Part shown: in pieces, positions 1 to 9,044 of the stretch
Position numbering within the stretch: position 1 is the stretch's first letter
Layout of the letters: every line of letters starts with the position of its first letter
Source of the DNA: Thiohalocapsa sp963695445
Lineage (GTDB): Bacteria; Pseudomonadota; Gammaproteobacteria; Chromatiales; Chromatiaceae
Assembly (NCBI GenBank): GCA_963695445.1
Contig: CAVOGV010000061.1
Coordinates: 174,483 to 238,482 of the forward strand
Length of the DNA: 64,000 nt
Direction: 5' to 3'
Notes under the pieces: model-generated
Database searches by the model: none
Told to the model about the DNA's origin: nothing
The model's input: the letters and a program-made list of their open reading frames with translations, nothing else
Position numbers and translations under genes: made by a program

Positions 1-143
1 ATCCAGTGCGGGTAGTGCTTCGAGCCGGTGGCGCCGTTGTCCGCCGCAAACTGCTGTACCGCTTGCACCGCCCTGCGCGGCCAGGGTGAAACGGCGGCGT
101 GGTTCAGGTACAAAATGTCCTGCAGGTCGAAGTGCTCAAACAC
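1..143 (-). CDS. Class V aminotransferase-like PLP enzyme, N-terminal fragment
   Basis: Only the first 47 codons are in the window; the rest lies left of base 1. The product begins MFEHFDLQDILYLNHAAVSP, the usual opening of class V aminotransferase-fold enzymes (cysteine desulfurase and kynureninase relatives), where the LNHAA stretch is the first conserved block. A GTG start at 143 is chosen because GGGAG sits 8 bases upstream; an in-frame TGA at 192-194 (read on the minus strand) rules out a much longer N-terminus. It lies downstream of the ferredoxin reductase on the same strand and may share its transcript. The substrate cannot be told from this fragment. Confidence 0.7.
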   Translation of the reverse strand, partial: MFEHFDLQDILYLNHAAVSPWPRRAVQAVQQFAADNGATGSKHYPHW

Positions 144-229
144 GGGGTAGACTCCCAAGGGGTCGGGCAATTGCGTCGATGGCGTATGGTGTCAGCGGCT
201 CGTGATCATCGAGACGGCCCGCGTGCGGC

Positions 230-1255
230 TCATCCGCCAGCGGGTCGTTTGGGGCTGTCCGCGGCCCATTCGAAGGCGTCGGAAAACATATGATCCATGC
301 TGAGGCCGCGCGCTTCGAAGGCGCCGCGACCCGCCTCGACCATGATCGGCGGGCCACTCATGTAGACATCGTATCCGGCGATGTCCGGATGGTCCTTGAG
401 TACCGCCTCGTGCACGAAGCCGCGTCGGCCGTCCCAGTCTGCATCCGGTTCCGACAGCACGGGCACATATCGGAAGTTTGCGTGATTCTTGGCCCATTGC
501 TCCGGTAATTCCGCCAGGTAGAGATCGCGCCGGGAGCGCGCGCCCCAATACAGGGTCATGGGGCGCTCGATGCCGAGGTGAAAGGCATGTTCCAGCAAAC
601 CCTTGACGGGCGCGAAACCGGTGCCGCCGCCGATAAAGATCATCGGCCGCTGCGACGCCTCGCGCAGCACGAAGGTGCCGAGCGGGCCCTGGATGCGCAG
701 GATCGCCTTCTCCTGCATCTGGTCGAAGACAAAGTCGGTAAATTCGCCGCCGGGCACGCGGCGGACGTGCAATTCGATGAGCTCGTCATCGTGCGGCGCG
801 CTGGCCATCGAAAAGGCGCGCTTACGCCCGTCGGCAAGCATGAATTCGAGATACTGCCCCGCGAGGAACTGGAGTCGCTGTCCGTCCGGCAGCTTCAGCC
901 GCAGGCGTATCACGTCGTGGTTGAGCATCGTCTTCTCGGCGATGCGGCAGGGCAGGGTGCGTACGGTGATCTCGGCGGCGGTTTCCAATTCCGACACGCG
1001 CAGCTTCAAGTCCGACGTCGGTACCGCCTGGCAGGTGAGGCAGGCCGTTTCCGGTTGTCCAGTCAGCGCATGGGTCTTGCCGGACGGATAGTCGACCTGG
1101 CCGCTCAGCAGTTCGGCCGTGCAACTGCCGCACTTGCCGTCGCGGCACCCGTAGGGCAGGCCGATGCGCTGCTGGATGGCGGCCTCCAAGATGGTCTGGC
1201 CGGGTTCGACCGTGAAACTGTGCTGTCCTGGTTCGGTGTGGATGACGAAACTCAT
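230..1255 (-). CDS. 2Fe-2S ferredoxin-type NAD(P)H flavin reductase (CDP-6-deoxy-glucoseen reductase-like)
   Basis: The 341-residue product has an N-terminal plant-type 2Fe-2S domain with the cluster motif CRDGKCGSC near residues 35-43 and the fourth cysteine in ACLTC near 70. An FAD-binding barrel (RAFSMAS) and a NAD-binding domain with GGGTGFAP and a C-terminal YMSGPP motif follow. This is the layout of AscD-type reductases and of oxygenase reductase subunits, which pass electrons from NAD(P)H through FAD to a 2Fe-2S centre. In many gammaproteobacteria a gene of this type lies near ubiD, which is also close here (6003-7472). The start at 1255 is preferred over upstream in-frame starts because AGGA lies 8 bases before it and the ferredoxin domain begins at once. 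The physiological acceptor is unknown. Confidence 0.85.
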   Translation of the reverse strand: MSFVIHTEPGQHSFTVEPGQTILEAAIQQRIGLPYGCRDGKCGSCTAELLSGQVDYPSGKTHALTGQPETACLTCQAVPTSDLKLRVSELETAAEITVRTLPCRIAEKTMLNHDVIRLRLKLPDGQRLQFLAGQYLEFMLADGRKRAFSMASAPHDDELIELHVRRVPGGEFTDFVFDQMQEKAILRIQGPLGTFVLREASQRPMIFIGGGTGFAPVKGLLEHAFHLGIERPMTLYWGARSRRDLYLAELPEQWAKNHANFRYVPVLSEPDADWDGRRGFVHEAVLKDHPDIAGYDVYMSGPPIMVEAGRGAFEARGLSMDHMFSDAFEWAADSPKRPAGG

Positions 1256-1577
1256 GATGATCCTGACGTTCGGTGGGGCGCTTGGCGGAAGCTGATGATT
1301 TCTCGTCCCTGGCGCAGTTGAGTCTGTGAGTCGAGCCATCGGTTACTCGAATCATAGTTCCATCAGTCGCATATGGACGCTGCAACGTGCGGTGCATCCT
1401 GCCCCGCTGGTCCGCAGCGCGGCGGTCAGCGCGCCCGTGGCACGACGCGCGGGTTGTCGACGGGGCGCGTGACCTTAACATGTCCCGACACCGGTACGCA
1501 CTGCAAGGGGCGGTAACTCGCGGCGATCACGGCGGCCGGAGCTCATCGAACCAGAATTGCGAGGCACGTTAAGAAAC
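1256..1577. other. Intergenic region between divergent genes
   Basis: These 322 bases separate the minus-strand flavin reductase from the plus-strand epimerase and must hold both promoters. I see no convincing gene, RNA or strong hairpin. Confidence 0.5.
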
Positions 1578-2444
1578 ATGTTCATCATCGGCTGTGGTTA
1601 TGTGGGTCGGCGCGTGGCGGCGGCGCGGCGCGAGCGCGGCGAACCCGTCACGGGCATCGTTCGCACCGCGGACAGCGCCAAGGCGGTGGCGGCGCTCGGG
1701 GCCGAGCCGCTGCGATTGGATCTGGAGCATGACCCGCTCGATGTGCTGCAGTGTGCCGGCGAACGCGTATTTCATTTCGCGCCGCCACCAGGCCCTGGGG
1801 CTGACGACCCAGCGATGGCACGCTTGTTGGAAGCGTTCGCTCGCGTTGGGCATCCTCGGCGTCTGGTCTATATCAGCACCACCGGCGTCTACGGCGACTG
1901 CGAAGGCGCCTGGGTGGACGAGACCTGGCCCGCCAGGCCGGTGGCCGAGCGTGCGTTGAGGCGCTGGGACGCCGAGCAGCAATTGCGTCGATGGAGCAGC
2001 GACAGCGGGGCGGAGTTGGTGATTCTGCGCGTGGCCGGCATTTACGCCTGCGACCGGCTGCCGCTGGCGCGCATCCGCGACGCACAGCCGGTAGTGAGCG
2101 AGGATGAGGCGCCCTGGTCGAATCGTATCCACGTCGACGACCTGACCGCCGTGTGTCTGGCCGCGATGGAACGTGCCCCAGCCGGTGCTCTGTACAACGT
2201 TTGCGACGGCAGCCCGAGCACCATGACGGACTATTTTTGTCGGGTGGCGGATGCAGCGGGTCTGCCGCGGCCGCCGCAGATCCCGTTGGCGGATGCACCG
2301 GGGCGGGTATCCGCTGGCATGCTCTCGTACTTGCGCGAGTCGCGTCGGCTGAGCAACCGCCGCATGTGCGACGAATTAGGCGTCCGACTGCGCTTTCCCA
2401 CCCTTGCGGACGGCCTTGATGCCTGTTTTCCGGCCAAAGGCTAG
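1578..2444 (+). CDS. NAD(P)-dependent epimerase/dehydratase, YeeZ-like SDR
   Basis: The 288-residue product opens MFIIGCGYVGRRVA, a dinucleotide-binding GxGxxG motif at the very N-terminus, so the ATG at 1578 is preferred over a start seven codons upstream. An extended-SDR middle follows, with YISTTGVYGD carrying the catalytic-type Ser/Tyr region, then NRIHVDDL typical of NAD-dependent epimerases. Length and pattern match YeeZ-type short-chain dehydrogenases whose substrate is generally undefined. It stands alone, with no co-directional gene within 370 bases downstream. The general family is secure; a nucleotide-sugar substrate is only a possibility. Confidence 0.82.
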   Translation: MFIIGCGYVGRRVAAARRERGEPVTGIVRTADSAKAVAALGAEPLRLDLEHDPLDVLQCAGERVFHFAPPPGPGADDPAMARLLEAFARVGHPRRLVYISTTGVYGDCEGAWVDETWPARPVAERALRRWDAEQQLRRWSSDSGAELVILRVAGIYACDRLPLARIRDAQPVVSEDEAPWSNRIHVDDLTAVCLAAMERAPAGALYNVCDGSPSTMTDYFCRVADAAGLPRPPQIPLADAPGRVSAGMLSYLRESRRLSNRRMCDELGVRLRFPTLADGLDACFPAKG

Positions 2445-2815
2445 CGAGGCGATGCCTCAGACCGACGAGAGCGCGGCGCCAGGTTGCTCGACCTATGGGT
2501 GTCTTCCAGCGGGCCAGGCGCCCAGGGCCGAGGGCCGCTTGCGCAGGGCGACTGCGCAAGGTTGGCCACAGGACCACGGCGCTCGAACCTTGGCTCCGCA
2601 AACACGTTGTCGCTGCGAAACTTGACGCATCTGCAAGCATTTCGCGCCCTCAAGCACTCTAGTTAGGCGATTCCGTCGCGATCGACCGATGCCAAGGCGG
2701 TAAGGCTGCTGCTAGAATCGGGGCGACGGATCGCGGGGACGCGACCGTACAAGCACGAGCGCCAGGTCGACTTAAAGCCTGCCGCCGACTCATCATCACG
2801 ACGAGGATTTCATCA
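2445..2815. other. Intergenic region with repeat remnants
   Basis: No gene is visible in these 371 bases. They hold three short sequences found elsewhere in the window: AGCGAGGCGATGCCTCAGA at 2443-2461 (also 9099-9117), two GGGCCGA-type heptamers at 2525-2538 (three more at 15736-15756), and CCTTGGCTCCG at 2588-2598 followed by CTTGACGCATCTG at 2621-2633 (relatives near 7677-7738 and 31968-31996). The last 100 bases should contain the promoter of the downstream exported protein. Confidence 0.5.
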
Positions 2816-3214
2816 ATGCGAGTCAGTTTATCGGTTCCTTCCAGTCTGATTGCCGGCGCCCTCGGGCTGGCCCTGTCCGGGGCGCTCCTCGCGGCCCAGG
2901 ATGAGGACTTTAATTTTGACACGACCGAAGACCTGTACCAGGTGTGCTCGACTGCACCGGAGGACCCGGAAAACATTCCGGCGACCTTTGCCTGCCGTGC
3001 CTTCATCGAGGCGACCATGCAATATCACGACGCGGTCAGCGATCGCAAAAAGATGAAGCGCCTGGTGTGTTATCCGAGCAACGCCACCATCGCAGATGGG
3101 CGTCAAGCATTCTTGACTTGGGCGAAGGCCAATTCCGGCAACGAGTCCCTGATGGGTGAGTTACCGGTGGTCGGTCTGGTGCGCGCGCTGGCAGCCAAGT
3201 ATCCCTGCAAGTGA
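2816..3214 (+). CDS. Exported Rap1a/Tai-family-like protein
   Basis: The 132-residue product has a clear Sec signal peptide (hydrophobic core IAGALGLALSGALLAA, cleavage near residue 27) and a mature domain with four cysteines. The block FACRAFIEATMQYHDAV followed by LVCYPS and a C-terminal KYPCK fits the Rap1a/Tai immunity domain, whose founding members sit in the periplasm and bind amidase effectors of type VI secretion. No secretion gene or effector lies next to it; the neighbours downstream are two glycine-zipper lipoproteins. Most chromosomal homologues outside secretion loci have no proven role, so immunity is family knowledge rather than a claim for this copy. Confidence 0.72.
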   Translation: MRVSLSVPSSLIAGALGLALSGALLAAQDEDFNFDTTEDLYQVCSTAPEDPENIPATFACRAFIEATMQYHDAVSDRKKMKRLVCYPSNATIADGRQAFLTWAKANSGNESLMGELPVVGLVRALAAKYPCK

Positions 3215-3294
3215 GCACTCCGGCACTGGCCGAACTATCCTTAGATCTACGGTGCCCGGCGGTTTCACGCGGGTACGCAGCAGGAGCAATCCAG

Positions 3295-3525
3295 ATGAGA
3301 AAGATCGCGATCTGTCTGACACTGATCGGCAGCCTAGTCGCATTGACGGCTTGCGGCACCACGACCGGAGAGCGTGCCGGCAGTGGCGCGCTCATGGGCG
3401 CGGCCGGCGGTGCCCTGATTGGCTCGCTGAGCGCCGATGCAGGCGCTGGGGCCCTGATCGGCGCCGGTGTCGGTGCGCTCGGTGGCTACCTGGTCGACCA
3501 GCACCAGAAGGGCAATATCGACTGA
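3295..3525 (+). CDS. Small glycine-zipper lipoprotein
   Basis: The 76-residue product starts MRKIAICL with an AGGAG about 10 bases upstream. It has a lipoprotein signal with lipobox LTAC, so Cys18 or so should be lipidated. The rest is a glycine-zipper region (GSGALMGAAGGALIGSLSA and GALIGAGVGALGGYLVDQH) like the YMGG and Rick_17kDa outer-membrane lipoprotein groups. The next gene is a near paralogue with the same GALIGAGVGALGGY core, so the two look like a tandem duplication. A likely role is in the outer membrane or envelope stress, by family only. Confidence 0.78.
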   Translation: MRKIAICLTLIGSLVALTACGTTTGERAGSGALMGAAGGALIGSLSADAGAGALIGAGVGALGGYLVDQHQKGNID

Positions 3526-3614
3526 CGCGTTGGGGCTTGCCGGCTCTTGCTAGAGGGCCTCGTGATAGCGGGGCTCTTTGCTAATCGTGTCGGTCAATCT
3601 TCGTAGCTAAGATC

Positions 3615-3851
3615 ATGAAAATAATCGCGTTGACCACGGTGATTCTGACGGCCGCGATGCTGGCCGGCTGCGGTGGCACCACTGCCTCGCGGACGGCAAC
3701 TGGGGCTGCTGCTGGCGCGGCAACCGGAGCTGCCATCGGTTCGGCGTCCGCAGATGCCGGCAAAGGGGCCTTGATCGGCGCGGGTGTCGGCGCCCTCGGT
3801 GGCTACATGTATGACCAGCACGAAAAGGAGAAGGAGCGGACCGGCAACTAG
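3615..3851 (+). CDS. Small glycine-zipper lipoprotein, second copy
   Basis: The 78-residue product has a lipobox LAGC and repeated small-residue zippers (ATGAAAGAATGAAIGSASAD, then GALIGAGVGALGGYMYDQHE). It shares its C-terminal half with the gene just upstream, separated by 89 bases, and ends in a charged tail (EKEKERTGN) instead of KGNID. ATG at 3615 gives a complete lipoprotein signal. The function is unknown; an envelope structural or stress role is usual for the family. Confidence 0.76.
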   Translation: MKIIALTTVILTAAMLAGCGGTTASRTATGAAAGAATGAAIGSASADAGKGALIGAGVGALGGYMYDQHEKEKERTGN

Positions 3852-3902
3852 TCTTCTCGCTGGACTCTGCTGGCCATTGTCCCCAACTCCCTTATCAGAC
3901 TG

Positions 3903-3927
3903 AGACGCCGCGCCTGTCGCGGCGTCT
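3903..3927 (+). terminator. Hairpin downstream of the lipoprotein pair
   Basis: A perfect 10-base-pair stem AGACGCCGCG / CGCGGCGTCT with a five-base loop lies 50 bases after the second lipoprotein stop. Only a weak T-rich stretch follows, so it could be a terminator or an mRNA 3' stabiliser. Confidence 0.5.
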
Positions 3928-3982
3928 GCTTGACTAAGGCATTGGCAACTGTGGCAACGCGCATGCCGACGAGGAGGCGGTC

Positions 3983-5245
3983 ATGATCGAGCATTACCTC
4001 GCCGAGCTGTGGCAGGTCCTGACGGATCTGTCGCCGTCGTTGTTGCTAGGTCTTTTTATCGCCGGCCTGATTCATGTCTATCTGCCGCCGGGCCTGATCC
4101 ATCGCGGCCTGAATCAGCCGAACATGGCAAGTGTCACTCGCGCATCCCTGCTCGGGGTGCCGTTGCCGTTGTGCTCCTGCGGCGTCATCCCGACCGCGCT
4201 CGGGTTGCGCAAGGAGGGCGCATCGCCGGGCGCCACGACCGCCTTCATGATCAGCACGCCGCAGACCGGTGTCGATTCCATCCTCGTCAGCGCGGCGTTT
4301 TTGGGCTGGCCGTTCGCGTTGTTCAAGCTGGTCGCCGCCTTCGTTACCGGGCTAGCCGGTGGCGCCCTCGTCAACCGTTTGGTGCCTCCCGATCCACAGC
4401 CGGCGGGTGCGCCGGCGTCCACGTCGCCTGAGGCTCTGCGCGAACACGGGCTGATGGGCGCGCTGCGCTATGCGTTGTTCGATCTGCTCGCCGCCCTTGA
4501 TCTATGGCTGATCGGCGGTGTGTTAGCCGCCGCGCTGGTGACTACGCTGACGCCGCCGGATTTTTTCGCGGGACAGGTCTGGGCGCAGGGACTCGTTGGA
4601 ATGGTCGTGGTGCTGGCGATCTCGCTGCCACTGTACGTCTGCACGACGGCGTCGGTGCCGATCGCTGCATCGCTGATCGTCGCCGGCATGCCGGCCGGCT
4701 CGGCGCTGGTGTTCCTGATGGCCGGTCCAGCTACCAATGTCGCTACCATCGGTGCCGTGTACCGCACCCTCGGCGCGCGGGTGCTCGCCCTCTACCTCGG
4801 TACCGTCGTGGTCATGAGCCTGCTGTTCGGCGTGGCCTTCGAGCAGTTGCTGGCCGTCTCCGCGGCGGAGGCCTCGGCGCATGCCCACGGTACCGACTGG
4901 ATCTCCTTGCTGTCGACGTTCGTGTTGCTCGCGTTGCTTGCGTTGCTGTCGGTCCGGCGTTTGCGCGCGCGCCTGGCGTCGCCGATGCCGCTCACCGACG
5001 GCACGGTTCTGTTGGAGGTAGACGGCATGTCGTGTCAGCATTGCGTTGGCAGCGTCAAGCGCTCACTGGAGGCGCTCGAAGCCGTGGTTGAGGCACAGCC
5101 GGAGCTGAGTTCGGGTCTGGTCAGCGTCAGGGGTGGCAGGCTTGATGCCAGTGCCTTGATTCGCGCAGTGGAACAGGCGGGATTTTCGGTGACATCGGTC
5201 GACGGCGCCAGCGCGCGTGTTGACGCTCATCGGTCCATGGACTAG
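3983..5245 (+). CDS. SO_0444-family Cu/Zn efflux permease with C-terminal HMA domain
   Basis: The 420-residue product has about eight to ten membrane segments. The motif PLPLCSCGVIP near residue 65 and the STPQTGVDS loop are hallmarks of the permease group to which SO_0444-type copper/zinc exporters belong. After the last membrane segment, residues about 340-410 form a heavy-metal-associated domain with DGMSCQHCVGSVK, the CxxC metal-binding loop. The fused domain could load metal into the permease. A strong GAGGAGG lies 7 bases before the ATG. It stands alone, with no metal regulator nearby. Export of copper or zinc is inferred from the family. Confidence 0.82.
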   Translation: MIEHYLAELWQVLTDLSPSLLLGLFIAGLIHVYLPPGLIHRGLNQPNMASVTRASLLGVPLPLCSCGVIPTALGLRKEGASPGATTAFMISTPQTGVDSILVSAAFLGWPFALFKLVAAFVTGLAGGALVNRLVPPDPQPAGAPASTSPEALREHGLMGALRYALFDLLAALDLWLIGGVLAAALVTTLTPPDFFAGQVWAQGLVGMVVVLAISLPLYVCTTASVPIAASLIVAGMPAGSALVFLMAGPATNVATIGAVYRTLGARVLALYLGTVVVMSLLFGVAFEQLLAVSAAEASAHAHGTDWISLLSTFVLLALLALLSVRRLRARLASPMPLTDGTVLLEVDGMSCQHCVGSVKRSLEALEAVVEAQPELSSGLVSVRGGRLDASALIRAVEQAGFSVTSVDGASARVDAHRSMD

Positions 5246-5641
5246 ATTCTGCTTTGAATTGAGTGTGTGCAGCCACTGTAGGTTACCGATCCAGCTCCGG
5301 AAATTTGAAAGCCGCCAATTCCGCTCCGGGGTGAACTCCGGGGCCGTCTCGCTGGAGTGGTCATCTGCCGGCACTGACTGCAGCGCCAGCATCGAGTCCT
5401 ACCCAGCCCGCCTCGACCTTGTATCGAGCCTTGCCACGGCCCCACTCCCAGGTTCCAGACTCCCCTGCGGCGTTGGGCTGCCCTCGTGATGAGCGGATGC
5501 GCTGCGCGCCGAAGGCCCGTTCCCCGTGGGCGGTCCGGCAGGGATACGACACCGCCGTGTCGTTCGCCGTTCGTCGATTTGTGCGTTGATCGACCTGCGG
5601 CGTCGGCGTGCTCAATGCACGAACCTTCTCGAGAGTGAGCG
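5246..5641. other. Intergenic region upstream of RNA-binding protein gene
   Basis: These 396 bases show no convincing gene on either strand. They may include a long 5' leader for the downstream RNA-binding protein, as is common for cold-inducible genes, but I see no diagnostic motif. Confidence 0.4.
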
Positions 5642-5908
5642 ATGAGGATTTACGTAGGCAATCTGAAATATTCCGTAACCGATGACGATTTGCGCGCGAT
5701 GTTCAGCGACTTCGGCGAGGTGGCGACCGCGGACGTCATCAAGGACAAATTCTCCGGGCAGTCCAAGGGCTTTGGGTTTGTCGACATGCCCAACAACGCC
5801 GACGCCGAGGATGCCATCAAGGCCCTGAACGAGACCATGCAGGACGGCCGCAAGCTGACGGTCAACGAGGCCCGCCCTCGCAACGAGCGCCCGGCCAGAC
5901 GATTCTGA
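5642..5908 (+). CDS. Single RNA-recognition-motif RNA-binding protein
   Basis: The 88-residue product is one complete RRM. RNP-2 (IYVGNL) lies at residues 3-8 and RNP-1 (KGFGFVDM) near residues 40-47, with the aromatic residues that stack on RNA all present. The short tail ends RNERPARRF, a basic Arg-rich end common to bacterial RRM proteins. Such proteins bind single-stranded RNA and are often cold-regulated. The AGTGAGCG just before the ATG is a weak ribosome site. Function beyond RNA binding is not shown. Confidence 0.88.
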   Translation: MRIYVGNLKYSVTDDDLRAMFSDFGEVATADVIKDKFSGQSKGFGFVDMPNNADAEDAIKALNETMQDGRKLTVNEARPRNERPARRF

Positions 5909-5953
5909 CCATCGCCGTTTCTCCCCGGCGCACGCGCCTTCCCCATCAGGTGA

Positions 5954-5979
5954 TCAGCGCGTGCCGCCGGGCGCGCTGA
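5954..5979 (+). terminator. Hairpin between RRM gene and ubiD
   Basis: An 8-base-pair stem TCAGCGCG / CGCGCTGA with a ten-base loop sits between the convergent RRM gene and ubiD. No T-run follows, so termination is only likely. A second palindrome, GACTAAC-G-GTTAGTC at 5994-6008, overlaps the ubiD stop. Confidence 0.45.
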
Positions 5980-6002
5980 CCAATCGGTGTCCAGACTAAC
6001 GG

Positions 6003-7472
6003 TTAGTCGTCTAAACCCAGCTCAGGCCAAAGCGCGTCCACGCGTGCCCTGACCTCGTCGTCCATGCGGATCGCCTGGCCCCATTCGCGGTTGGTCTCGC
6101 CGGGCCATTTGTTGGTGGCATCGAAGCCGATCTTGGAGCCGAGTCCGGAGACCGGTGATGCAAAATCCAGATAGTCGATCGGCGTGTTCTCCACCATCAC
6201 GGTGTCGCGCACGGGGTCCATGCGCGTGGTCATGGCCCAGATCACGTCTTTCCAGTCGCGGGTGCAGATGTCCTCGTCGACGACGATGACGAACTTTGTG
6301 TACATGAACTGCCGCAGGAACGACCAGACCCCCATCATCACGCGCTTGGCGTGGCCGGGATACTGTTTCTTCATGCTGACTACCGCCAACCGGTAGGAGC
6401 AGCCCTCCGGGGGCAGATAGAAGTCGACGATCTCCGGGAATTGCTTTTGCAGGATCGGCACGAAGACCTCGTTCAGCGCCACGCCGAGGATGGCGGGTTC
6501 ATCGGGCGGACGGCCCGTGTAAGTGCTGTGGTAGATCGGCTCCGGCCGGTGCGTGATGCGGTCGATCGTGAACACCGGAAAGCTGTCGACCTCGTTGTAA
6601 TAGCCGGTGTGGTCGCCGAAGGGGCCCTCCAGCGCCGTATCGCCCGGATGCAGATGCCCCTCAAGGACCAACTCGGCGCTAGCGGGCACCTGTAGCTCGC
6701 TTCCCAGGCAGGCCGCGAGCTCGGTGCGGCTGCCTCGCAGCAGGCCGGCAAAGGCATATTCCGACAAGCTGTCCGGCACCGGGGTGACGGCACCCAGGAT
6801 GGTCGCCGGGTCCGCGCCAAGTGCCACCGCGACCGGGAACGGTTTGTCCGGGTACTTGCGCTGCCAGTCGCGATAGTCCAATGCGCCGCCGCGGTGTGCT
6901 AGCCAGCGCATGATCACGCGGTTCTTGCCGATGACCTGCATCCGGTAGATGCCCAGGTTCTGGCGCGACTTCTCTGGTCCGCGTGTAACGACCAGTCCCC
7001 AGGTAATCAAGGGCGCTGCATCGCCGGGCCAGCAGTGCTGGATTGGCAGTCTGCCGAGGTCCACGTCGTCGCCGTCGAGCACGACCTCCTGACACGGCGG
7101 ATGGCGGCGCACCTTCGGCGCCATGTCGAGCACCTTTTTGAAGATCGGCAGCGACCGCCACGCCTCCTTCATGCCCTTGGGTGGGTCCGGTTCCTTCAGA
7201 AATGCGAGCAGCTGACCTACCTCGCGCAGGGCCTCTACCGATTCCTCTCCCATGCCCAGCGCGACCCGCGTCGGCGTGCCGAACAGATTACCCAGCAGCG
7301 GCATGCGCGAGCCCTTTGGCTGCTCGAACAGCAGCGCCGGGCCGCCCGATCGCAGGGTTCGGTCGCAGATCTCCGTGACCTCAAGATGCGGGTCCACTGG
7401 CACGCGGATGCGCTTGAGTTCCCCGCGCTGTTCGAGTTGTTCGATGAAGTCCCGCAGATCTCTGTATTTCAT
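6003..7472 (-). CDS. ubiD: UbiD family 3-polyprenyl-4-hydroxybenzoate decarboxylase
   Basis: The 489-residue product matches UbiD over its whole length, from MKYRDLRDFIEQLEQRGELK to the C-terminal DATNKWPGETNREWG block. UbiD decarboxylates the prenylated hydroxybenzoate ring in ubiquinone synthesis with the prenylated-FMN cofactor made by UbiX. Visible conserved parts include GALDYRDWQRKYP and the acidic cofactor/metal region around EGPFGDHTGYY. It is the usual length, with no frame break. ubiX is not in the window. The gene is convergent with the RRM gene. Confidence 0.95.
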   Translation of the reverse strand: MKYRDLRDFIEQLEQRGELKRIRVPVDPHLEVTEICDRTLRSGGPALLFEQPKGSRMPLLGNLFGTPTRVALGMGEESVEALREVGQLLAFLKEPDPPKGMKEAWRSLPIFKKVLDMAPKVRRHPPCQEVVLDGDDVDLGRLPIQHCWPGDAAPLITWGLVVTRGPEKSRQNLGIYRMQVIGKNRVIMRWLAHRGGALDYRDWQRKYPDKPFPVAVALGADPATILGAVTPVPDSLSEYAFAGLLRGSRTELAACLGSELQVPASAELVLEGHLHPGDTALEGPFGDHTGYYNEVDSFPVFTIDRITHRPEPIYHSTYTGRPPDEPAILGVALNEVFVPILQKQFPEIVDFYLPPEGCSYRLAVVSMKKQYPGHAKRVMMGVWSFLRQFMYTKFVIVVDEDICTRDWKDVIWAMTTRMDPVRDTVMVENTPIDYLDFASPVSGLGSKIGFDATNKWPGETNREWGQAIRMDDEVRARVDALWPELGLDD

Positions 7473-8033
7473 GCCTTTACGACGTTAGCGATCGGTTTGT
7501 TGCGTCACTCTGGCCAGCGCCTGTCGGCAGCTGACCAGGTTGGAAAAATTGCCCGCGCGGCAACCGACGAGCGCAAGCGCCGCATTGCTCGAACCGTGCG
7601 CTGCTTGAGGTGGGGCGAGCGCCCAATGCGTGCGGAGGCGGAGCGCCACTGTACAGCACGGCGGCGCAATTTTGGCCCTTGGCTCCCGTGGTCCTGTCTT
7701 TGGCAAGAGTATTGACGCCCTGGAGCTTGACGCATCCGAAACGATTGAGCGCCGTCAAGAAGCCACGCGAGCGAGGAGAATTGGCGTAAGTCTTGCGCAA
7801 AGACCAAATGAGCAGTCGATGGCAATGATGGTCGCGACGACGGGATAGGCCGCGCGCCCTGACCGTTTCGCTGACCTTCAACGACTCGCCCGCAGGTTTG
7901 GTGTCGTCCGCTGCAACGTGTGGCTTTACTTGGCGATATCCATTTTTGACGAACGACATGATCGGTGCGGTCTCCGATGGTCCGGTTCGCGGGATCGAGA
8001 TCCCGTCTCGGGGTCCGACGACGAGGTGGCATC
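7473..8033. other. Intergenic region with degraded sequence
   Basis: These 561 bases hold no intact gene that I recognise. CCTTGGCTCCCG at about 7677-7688 and CTTGACGCATCCG at 7726-7738 resemble pairs at 2588-2633 and 31968-31996, which suggests the decayed remains of a repeated element. The remainder may be old coding sequence from the adjoining polysaccharide genes. Confidence 0.4.
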
Positions 8034-9044
8034 ATGGCATTGCACGCTGGAGAGATCTGGCTCCTGTGGGACGACGCGGCGCAGTTCGGAATGGATGCGC
8101 ACGTTGTCTCCCTCGCGGATGCGTTACGCGTGCGGGGAATCTACGCACGCATCCTTTGTCTCGGCAAGACGACGTTACTGCTGCGGGACCAGGCGACAAG
8201 CCGCGGCATCGCGCTCAATTGCATCGCTGCTGACGCGTTGGCGCTGTGGCGCACCGCGACGACGTCTCGACCAAGACTGATGCATACCCACGGCGCGAGG
8301 GCGAGTACGCTTGGCAGACTGACAGGTGTGCTGCTGGGAATCCCTGTGGTATCAACGCTTCGAGGCCGAACGCGACCGACGCGCCGCCGGCCTCTACAGC
8401 CTGTTTGATCGCCTCAGTCAGGCGCCTGTCTCGCGGCCTGATTGCACTGCACGAGCCCTTCGGCGCACGGCCGCCGAACCGGGCACGCCTGATCAACCCC
8501 TTTGTCGCCTTGGGTAGGCGCCCAGCCCGGCTGTCCCGAGTCGTCGCGCAGATCGCTCGGCCGGACCGAGGACGATGCCTGGAGTCGTTCTGCCGCCTGT
8601 CCGCGATGCTCCCGCCGATGGAGTTTGCGATCTACTGCACAGAGACCGAACAGACCGTTTGCGCCGCGGAGCAAGCGCAAGTGCGCCTGGTCGATGTGTC
8701 CGGCAGCGGCGTCATCCCTTGGGCCGAGATCGGTCTGCTCTGTCTCACGACGGGTGATGCCACTGACTACGCGCATGCATTGCAGGCGATGGCTCACGGT
8801 GTGCCCGTGATCGCGTTCGCGCTGGGACCGGTGCAGCGGCTGGTGGCGGATGGCAGAAAGTGGTTGGCTGGTCCGCTCGGGAAACCTCGCGGCCATGGCA
8901 CATCGCATCAATTGCTGGGAGGTCCAAGGTGATGAGGCGCGCCGATTGGTATCCGACCAGGCCCGGCGGGCCATCGCTGAGCGCTTTTCGTCGCAAACGG
9001 TATTGGCCGCGGTGCTTGGCGTCTATGCCAGCGCGGGTGTCTGA
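8034..9044 (+). pseudogene. Glycosyltransferase family 4-like gene, broken by at least three frame shifts
   Basis: Pieces of one glycosyltransferase lie in successive frames. The N-terminal part from ATG 8034 (MALHAGEIWLLWDD, then LMHTHGARASTLGRLTGVLL) is the donor/acceptor entry domain of family 4 enzymes. It runs to about 8370. A short stretch in another frame (RFEAERDRRAAGLYSLFDRLS) follows, then a third (GLIALHEPFGARPP through MAHGVPVIAFALGPVQRLVADG, the nucleotide-sugar binding domain) and a last one (GWLVRSGNLAAMAHRINCWE to stop 9044). The gene would encode about 335 residues. Either it is decaying or it carries sequencing errors like its neighbours; the number of breaks favours real decay slightly more here than elsewhere. 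A second glycosyltransferase follows. Confidence 0.6.
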
